Shown here one piece after another: positions 56,725 through 64,000 of a stretch of DNA of 64,000 nt. The DNA is from Amaranthus tricolor. Its lineage: Eukaryota > Streptophyta > Magnoliopsida > Caryophyllales > Amaranthaceae. How positions within the stretch are numbered: the first letter of the stretch is position 1; every line of letters starts with the position of its first letter. The DNA is taken from positions 312,501 to 376,500 of the forward strand of contig NC_080063.1 in the NCBI RefSeq assembly GCF_026212465.1. The letters run 5' to 3'. A model generated the notes under the pieces. It did not search any database, was not told the origin of the DNA, and saw only the letters and a program-made list of their open reading frames with translations. Position numbers and translations under genes: made by a program.

Positions 56725-58244
56725 TCAATGATCAATGAAGAATGAACAAGGATCAATGATCATTGACGAATGAACGATGAACAATGAAAAAGGATCAATG
56801 ATCAATGAAGAATGAACGATGAAGAATGAACAAGGATCAATGCTCAATGACGAATGAACGATGAAGAATGAACAAGGATCAATGATCAATGAAGAATGAA
56901 CGATGAAGAATGAACAAGGATCAATGATCAATGAAGAATGAACGATGAAGAATGAACAAGGATCAATGATCAATTAAGAATGAACGATGAAGAATGAACA
57001 AGGATCAATGATCAATGACGAATGAACGATGAAGAATGAAAGAGGAGTAATGGTCAATGACGAATGAACGATGAAGAATGAACAAGGATCAATGATCAAT
57101 GACGAATGAACGATGAAGAATGAAGAAGGGTCAATGATCAATGAAGAATGAACGATGAAGAATGAACAAGGATCAATGATCAATGAAGAATGAACGATGA
57201 AGAATGAACAAGGATCAATGGTCAATGACGAATGAACGATGAAGAATGAACAAGGATCAATGATCAATGAAGAATGAACGATGAATAATGAACAAGGATC
57301 AATGCCCAATGACGAATGAACGATGAAGAATGAACAAGGATCAATGATCAATGAAGAATGATCTTCATGAACAAGGATCAATGATCAATGAAGAATGAAC
57401 GATGAAGAATGAAAAAGGATCAATGATCAATGAAGAATGAACGATGAAGAATGAACAAGGATCAATGATCAATGAAGAATGAACGATGAAGAATGAACAA
57501 GGATCAATGGTCAATGACGAATGAACGATGAAGAATGAACAAGGATCAATGATCAATGAAGAATGAACGATGAAGAATGAACAAGGATCAATGATCAATG
57601 AAGAATGAACAAGGATCAATGATCATTGACGAATGAACGATGAACAATGAAAAAGGATCAATGATCAATGAAGAATGAACGATGAAGAATGAACAAGGAT
57701 CAATGCTCAATGACGAATGAACGATGAAGAATGAACAAGGATCAATGATCAATGAAGAATGAACGATGAAGAATGAACAAGGATCAATGATCAATGAAGA
57801 ATGAACGATGAAGAATGAACAAGGATCAATGATCAATTAAGAATGAACGATGAAGAATGAACAAGGATCAATGATCAATGACGAATGAACGATGAAGAAT
57901 GAAAGAGGAGTAATGGTCAATGACGAATGAACGATGAAGAATGAACAAGGATCAATGATCAATGACGAATGAACGATGAAGAATGAAGAAGGGTCAATGA
58001 TCAATGAAGAATGAACGATGAAGAATGAACAAGGATCAATGATCAATGAAGAATGAACGATGAAGAATGAACAAGGATCAATGGTCAATGACGAATGAAC
58101 GATGAAGAATGAACAAGGATCAATGATCAATGAAGAATGAACGATGAATAATGAACAAGGATCAATGCCCAATGACGAATGAACGATGAAGAATGAACAA
58201 GGATCAATGATCAATGAAGAATGATCTTCATGAACAAGGATCAA
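56725..58244. repeat. 863-bp tandem duplication
   Basis: 56725-57381 and 57588-58244 match at an 863-bp offset (62 x 14 minus 5), each with one hairpin unit (57351 and 58214). It is the shortest higher-order period that contains the hairpin block, and lies 0.4 kb right of the retrotransposon. Confidence 0.85.
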
Positions 58245-59105
58245 TGATCAATGAAGAATGAACGATGAAGAATGAACAAGGATCAATGATCAATGAAGAA
58301 TGAACGATGAAGAATGAATAAGGATCAATGGTCAATGACGAATGAACGATGAAGAATGTACAAAGATCAATGATCAAAGAAGAATGAACGATGAAGAATG
58401 AACAAGGATCAATGATCAATGATGAATGAACGATGAACAATGAACAAGGATCAATGATCAATGACGAATGAACGATGAACAATGAACAAGGATCAATGAT
58501 CAATGAAGAATAAACGATGAAGAATGAACAAGGATCAATGATCAATGAAGAATAAACGATGAAGAATGAACAAGGATCAATGATCAATGAAGAATGAACG
58601 ATGAAGATTGAACAAGGATCAATGGTCAATGACGAATGAACGATGAAGAATGAACAAGGATCAATGATCAATGAAGAATGAACGATGAAGAATGAACAAG
58701 GATCAATGATCAATGACGAATGAACGATGAACAATGAACAAGGATCAATGATCAATGAAGAATGAACGATGAAGAATGAACAAGGATCAATGGTCAATGA
58801 CGAATGAACGATGAAGAATGAACAAGGATCAATGATCGATAAAGAATGAACAAGGATCAATGATCAATGAAGAATGAACGATGAAGAATGAACAAGGATC
58901 AATGGTCAATGACGAATGAACGATGAAGAATGTACAAAGATCAATGATCAAAGAAGAATGAACGATGAAGAATGAACAAGGATCAATGATCAATGATGAA
59001 TGAACGATGAACAATGAACAAGGATCAATGATCAATGAAGAATGAACAAGGATCAATGATCAATGATGAATGAACGATTAACAATGAACAAGGATCAATG
59101 ATCAA

Positions 59106-62100
59106 TTAAGAATGAACGATGAAGAATGAACAAGGATCAATGCTCAATGACGAATAAACGATGAAGAATGAACAAGGATCAATGATCAATGAAGAATAAA
59201 CGATGAAGAATGAACAAGGATCAATGATCAATGAAGAATGAACGATGAAGATTGAACAAGGATCAATGGTCAATGACGAATGAACGATGAAGAATGAACA
59301 AGGATCAATGATCAATGAAGAATGAACGATGAAGAATGAACAAGGATCAATGATCAATGAAGAATGAACAAGGATCAATGATCAATGACGAATGAACGAT
59401 GAACAATGAACAAGGATCAATGATCAATGAAGAATGAACGATGAAGAATGAACAAGGATCAATGCTCAATGACGAATGAACGATGAAGAATGAACAAGGA
59501 TCAATGATCAATGAAGAATGAACGATGAAGAATGAACAAGGATCAATGATCAATGAAGAATGAACGATGAAGAATGAACAAGGATCAATGGTCAATGACG
59601 AATGAACGATGAAGAATGAACAAGGATCAATGATCAATGAAGAATGAACGATGAAGAATGAACAAGGATCAATGCTCAATATCGAATGAACGATGAAGAA
59701 TGGACAAGGATCAATGATCAATGAAGGATGAACGATGAAGAATGAACAAGGATCAATGATCAATGAAGAATGAACAAGGATCAATGATCAATGAACAATG
59801 AACGATGAAGAATAAACAAGGATCAATGATCAATGAAGAATGAACGATGAAGAATGAACAAGGATCAATGCTCAATATCGAATGAACGATGAAGAATGAA
59901 CAAGGATCAATGATCAATGAAGAATGAACGATGAAGAATGAACAAGGATCAATGATCAATGAAGAATGAACGATGAAGAATGAACAAGGATCAATGCTCA
60001 ATGAAGAATGAACGATGAAGAATGAATAAGGATCAATGATGAATGACGAATGAACGATGAAGAATGAACAAGGATCAATGATCAATGAAGAATGAACGAT
60101 GAACAATGAACAAGGATCAATGATTAATGAAGAATGAACGATGAACAATGAACAAGGATCAATGATCAATGAAGAATGAACGATGAAGAATGAACAAGGA
60201 TCAATGCTCAATGACGAATGAACGATGAAGAATGAACAAGGATCAATGATCAATGAAGAATGAACGATGAAGAATGAACAAGGATCAATGATCAATGAAG
60301 AATGAACGATGAAGAATGAACAAGGATCAATGATCAATTAAGAATGAACGATGAAGAATGAACAAGGATCAATGATCAATGACGAATGAACGATGAACAA
60401 TGAACAAGGATCAATGATCAATGAAGAATGAACGATGAAGAATGAATAAGGATCAATGATTAATGAAGAATGAACGATGAAGAATGAACAAGGATCAATG
60501 TTCAATGACGAATGAACGATGAAGAATGAACAAGGATCAATGATCAATGAAGAATAAACGATGAAGAATGAAAAAGGATCAATGATCAATGAAGAATGAA
60601 CGATGAAGAATGCACAAGGATCAATGATCAATAAAGAATGAACGATGAAGAATGAACAAGGATCAATGCTCAATATCGAATGAACGATGAAGAATGAACA
60701 AGGATCAATGATGAATGACGAATGAACGATGAAGAATGAACAAGGATCAATGATAATTGAAGAATGAACGATGAAGAATGAACAAGGATCAATGGTAAAT
60801 GACGAATGAACGATGAAGAATGAACAAGGATCAATGATCGATGAAGAATGAACAAGGATCAATGAACGATGAAGAATGAACAAGGATCAATGATCAATGA
60901 AGAATGAACGATGAAGAATGAACAAGGATCAATGCTCAAGGACGAATGAACGATGAAGAATGAACAAGGATCAATGATAAATGAAGAATGAACGATGAAC
61001 AATAAACAAGGATCAATGCTCAATGAAGAATGAACGATGAAGAATGAACAAGGATCAATGCTCAATATCGAATGAACGATGAAGAATGAACAAGGATCAA
61101 TGATCAATGAAGAATGAACGATGAAGAATGAACAAGGATCAATGATCAATGAAGAATAAACGATGAAGAATGAACAAGGATCAATGATAATTGAAGAATG
61201 AACGATGAAGAATGAACAAGGATCAATGGTCAATGACGAATGAACGATGAAGAATGAACAAGGATCAATGATCGATGAAGAATGCACAAGGATCAATGAA
61301 CGATGAAGATTAAACAAGGATCAATGATCAATGAAGAATGAACGATGAAGAATGAACAAGGATCAATGCTCAAGGACGAATGAACGATGAAGAATGAACA
61401 AGGATCAATGCTAAATGAAGAATGAACGATGAAGAATAAACAAGGATCAATGCTCAATGACGAATGAACGATGAAGAATGAACAAGGATCAATGATCAAT
61501 GAAGAATGAACGATGAAGAATGAATAAAGATCAATGATGAATGACGAATGAACGATGAAGAATGAACAAGGATCAATGATCAATGAAGAATAAACGATGA
61601 AGAATGAACAAGCATTAATGGTCAATGACGAATGAACGATGAAGAATGAACAAGGATCAATGATCAATGAAGAATGAACGATGAAAATGAACAAGGATCA
61701 ATGGTCAATGACGAATGAACGATGAAGAATGAACAAGGATTAATGATCAATGAAGAATGAACAAGGATCAATGCTCAATGACGAATGAACGATGAAGAAT
61801 GAATAAGGATCAATGATCAATGAAGAATGAACGATGAAGAATGAACAAGGATCAATGATCAATGAAGAATGAACAAGGATCAATGATCAATGAACAATGA
61901 ACGATGAATAATGAACAAAGATCAATGATCAATGAAGAATGAATGATGAAGAATGAACAAGGATTAATGGTCAATGACGAATGAACGATGAAGAATGAAC
62001 AAGGATCAATGATCAATGACGAATGAACGATGAAGAATGAACAAGGATCAATGATCAATGAAGAATGAACGATGAAGAATAAACAAGGATCAATGATCAA

Positions 62101-64000
62101 TGAAGAATGAACGATGAAGAATGAACAAGGATTAATGGTCAATGACGAATGAACGATGAAGAATGAACAAGGATCAATGATCAATATCGAATGAACGATG
62201 AAGAATGAACAAGGATCAATGATCAATGAAGAATCAACGATAAAGAATGAACAAGGATCAATGCTCAATATCGAATGAACGATGAAGAATGAACAAGGAT
62301 CAATGATCAATGAAGAATCAACGATGAAGAATGAACAAGGATCAATGATCAATGAAGAATGAACGACGAAGAATGAATAAGGATCAATGATCAATGACGA
62401 ATGAACGATGAAGAATGAACAAGGATTAATGATCAATGACGAATGAACGATGAAGAATGAACAAGGATTAATGATCAATGAAGAATGAACGATGAAGAAT
62501 GAACAAGGATTAATGGTCAATGACGAATGAACGATGAAGAACGAACAAGGAACAATGATCAATGACGAATGAACGATGAAGAATGAACATGGATCAATGA
62601 TCAATGAAGAATGAACGATGAAGAATGAACAAAGATCAATGATCAATGACGAATGAACGATGAAGAATGAACAAGGATCAATGATCAATCAAGAATGAAC
62701 GATGAAGAATGAACAAGGATTAATGGTCAATGACAAATGAACGATGAAGAATGAACAAGGATCAATGCTCAATGAAGAATGAATGATGAAGAATGAACAA
62801 AGATCAATGATCAATATCGAATGAACGATGAAGAATGAACAAGGATCAATGATCAATGAAGAATGAACGATGAACAATGAACAAGGATCAATGCTCAATA
62901 TCGAATGAACGATGAAGAATGAACAAGGATCAATGATCAATGAAGAATCAACGATGAAGAATGAACAAGGATCAATGATCTATGAAGAATGAACGATGAA
63001 GAATGAATAACGATCAATAATCAATGACGAATGAACGATGAAGAATGAACAAGGATCAATGATCAATGAAGAATGAACGATGAAGAATGAACAAGGATTA
63101 ATGGTCAATGACGAATGAACGATGAAGAATGAACAAGGATCAATGATCGTTGAAGAATGAACAAGGATCAATGATCAATTACGAATGAACGATGAAGAAT
63201 GAACAAGGATCAATGATCAATGAAGAATGAACAAGGAGTAATGGTCAATGACGAATGAACGATGAAGAATGAACAAGGATCAATGATCTATGACGAATGA
63301 ACGATGAAGAATGAACAAGGATCAATGATCAATGAAGAATGAACGATGAAGAATGAACAAGGATCAATGATCAATGAAGAATGAACGATGAAGAATGAAC
63401 AAGGATCAATGATCAATGACGAATGATCGATGAAGAATGAATAAGGATCAATAATCAATGAAGAATGAACGATGAAGAATGAACAAGGATCAATGCTCAA
63501 TATCGAATGAACGATGAAGAATGAACAAGGATCAATGATCAATGAAGAATGAACGATGAAGAATGAACAAGGATCAATGATCAATGAAGAATGAACGATG
63601 AAGATGAACAAGGATCAATGGTCAATGACGAATGAACGATGAAGAATGAACAAGGATCAATGATCAATGAAGAATTAAAGATGAAGAATGAACAAGGATC
63701 AATGCTCAATATCGAATGAACGATGAAGAATGAACAAGGATCAATGATCAATGAAGAATCAACGATGAAGAATGAACAAGGATCAATGATCAATGAAGAA
63801 TGAACGATGAAGAATGAACAAGGATCAATGATCAATGAAGAATGAACGATGAAGAATGAACAAGGATTAATGGTCAATGACAAATGAACGATGAAGAATG
63901 AACAAGGATCAATGCTCAATGAAGAATAAACGATGAAGAATGAACAAGGATCAATGATCAATGAAGAATGAACGTTGAAGAATGAACAATGATCAATGAT
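59106..64000. repeat. Domain I': diverged copy of the left end of the window
   Basis: This stretch reproduces the variant order of 5330 to about 11.1 kb in the same orientation. Offsets change stepwise: 53,776 bp (59106 against 5330), 52,866 bp (60338 against 7472), 51,872 bp (61293 against 9421) and 52,208 bp (62980 against 10772). The steps are block losses of 910 and 994 bp and a net gain of 336 bp, each a multiple of 14. A shared 1-bp deletion (9805-9817 and 61677-61689) confirms common descent. The last few hundred bases match 1150-1550. Confidence 0.85.

Larger units (their letters stand above)
56356..64000. repeat. 42-bp satellite array, right part
   Basis: The same satellite continues in the same orientation directly after the retrotransposon, starting with the second copy of the 5-bp target duplication. 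Removing the element plus one AATGA gives one canonical 42-bp unit across the junction, so left and right parts were one array. From 56356 to about 58.3 kb it carries the hairpin-bearing blocks of domain III; from about 59 kb it resembles the left end of the window. Two 1-bp deletions in subunit C lie at 61677-61689 and 63594-63606. Apart from these the stretch holds only repeat units. The array runs off the end of the window. Confidence 0.99.

Noticed and set aside
1..64000. Telomeric repeat, rDNA spacer or microsatellite expansion
   Set aside because: The unit is a 14/42-bp minisatellite with higher-order structure. No telomere motif runs, rRNA gene or promoter-like spacer sequence was found.

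Overview
The window is plant nuclear DNA of an extreme kind: about 59 kb of one satellite array, in a single orientation, interrupted once by a 5,055-bp LTR retrotransposon of Ty3/gypsy (chromovirus-like) type. The plant assignment rests on the retrotransposon proteins (a zinc-knuckle Gag, RNase H and integrase of the plant Ty3/gypsy kind) and on the LTR/PBS/PPT layout. No host gene, tRNA, rRNA or CRISPR array is visible. The species cannot be named from the sequence.

Satellite (1-51300 and 56356-64000). The basic unit is 42 bp, made of three related 14-bp subunits: A = AACAAGGATCAATG, B = ATCAATGAAGAATG, C = AACGATGAAGAATG. Some units lack C (28 bp, A+B). Variant B subunits (GTCAATGACGAATG, CTCAATATCGAATG, ATCAAAGAAGAATG, ATCGATGAAGAATG and others) mark higher-order repeats. 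Register counts show that the array keeps a 14-bp lattice from end to end. The net breaks are the retrotransposon, eleven copies of one 9-bp truncated subunit that creates a small hairpin, and three 1-bp deletions.

Layout. Domain I (1 to about 12 kb) has a 2,795-bp tandem duplication, a 910-bp duplication and a block repeated 7,620 bp apart. Domain II (about 12-36 kb) is built from cassettes of about 434-1,680 bp separated by a 206-bp landmark, with 3,472-bp and 2,240-bp duplications. Domain III (about 36-58.3 kb) has hairpin-bearing blocks, a 3,775-bp duplication and nested 672-bp duplications, and contains the retrotransposon. Domain I' (about 59-64 kb) is a same-orientation, indel-bearing copy of domain I.

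Retrotransposon (51301-56355). The two 1,029-bp LTRs look identical by eye and begin TG and end CA. A 5-bp target duplication (AATGA), a primer-binding site, a polypurine tract and one uninterrupted 1,034-codon Gag-Pol frame are all present. The frame runs into the 3' LTR. It encodes Gag, the first part of a protease with an altered active site, RNase H and a complete-looking integrase, but the whole reverse transcriptase domain is missing through an in-frame deletion. The element therefore looks like a young, non-autonomous member of a CRM-like (centromeric-type) family that would depend on a partner element for reverse transcriptase. Its presence in a satellite suggests, but does not prove, a centromeric or pericentromeric location.

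The many minus-strand reading frames across the satellite arise because 42 is divisible by 3. They are not supported as genes.
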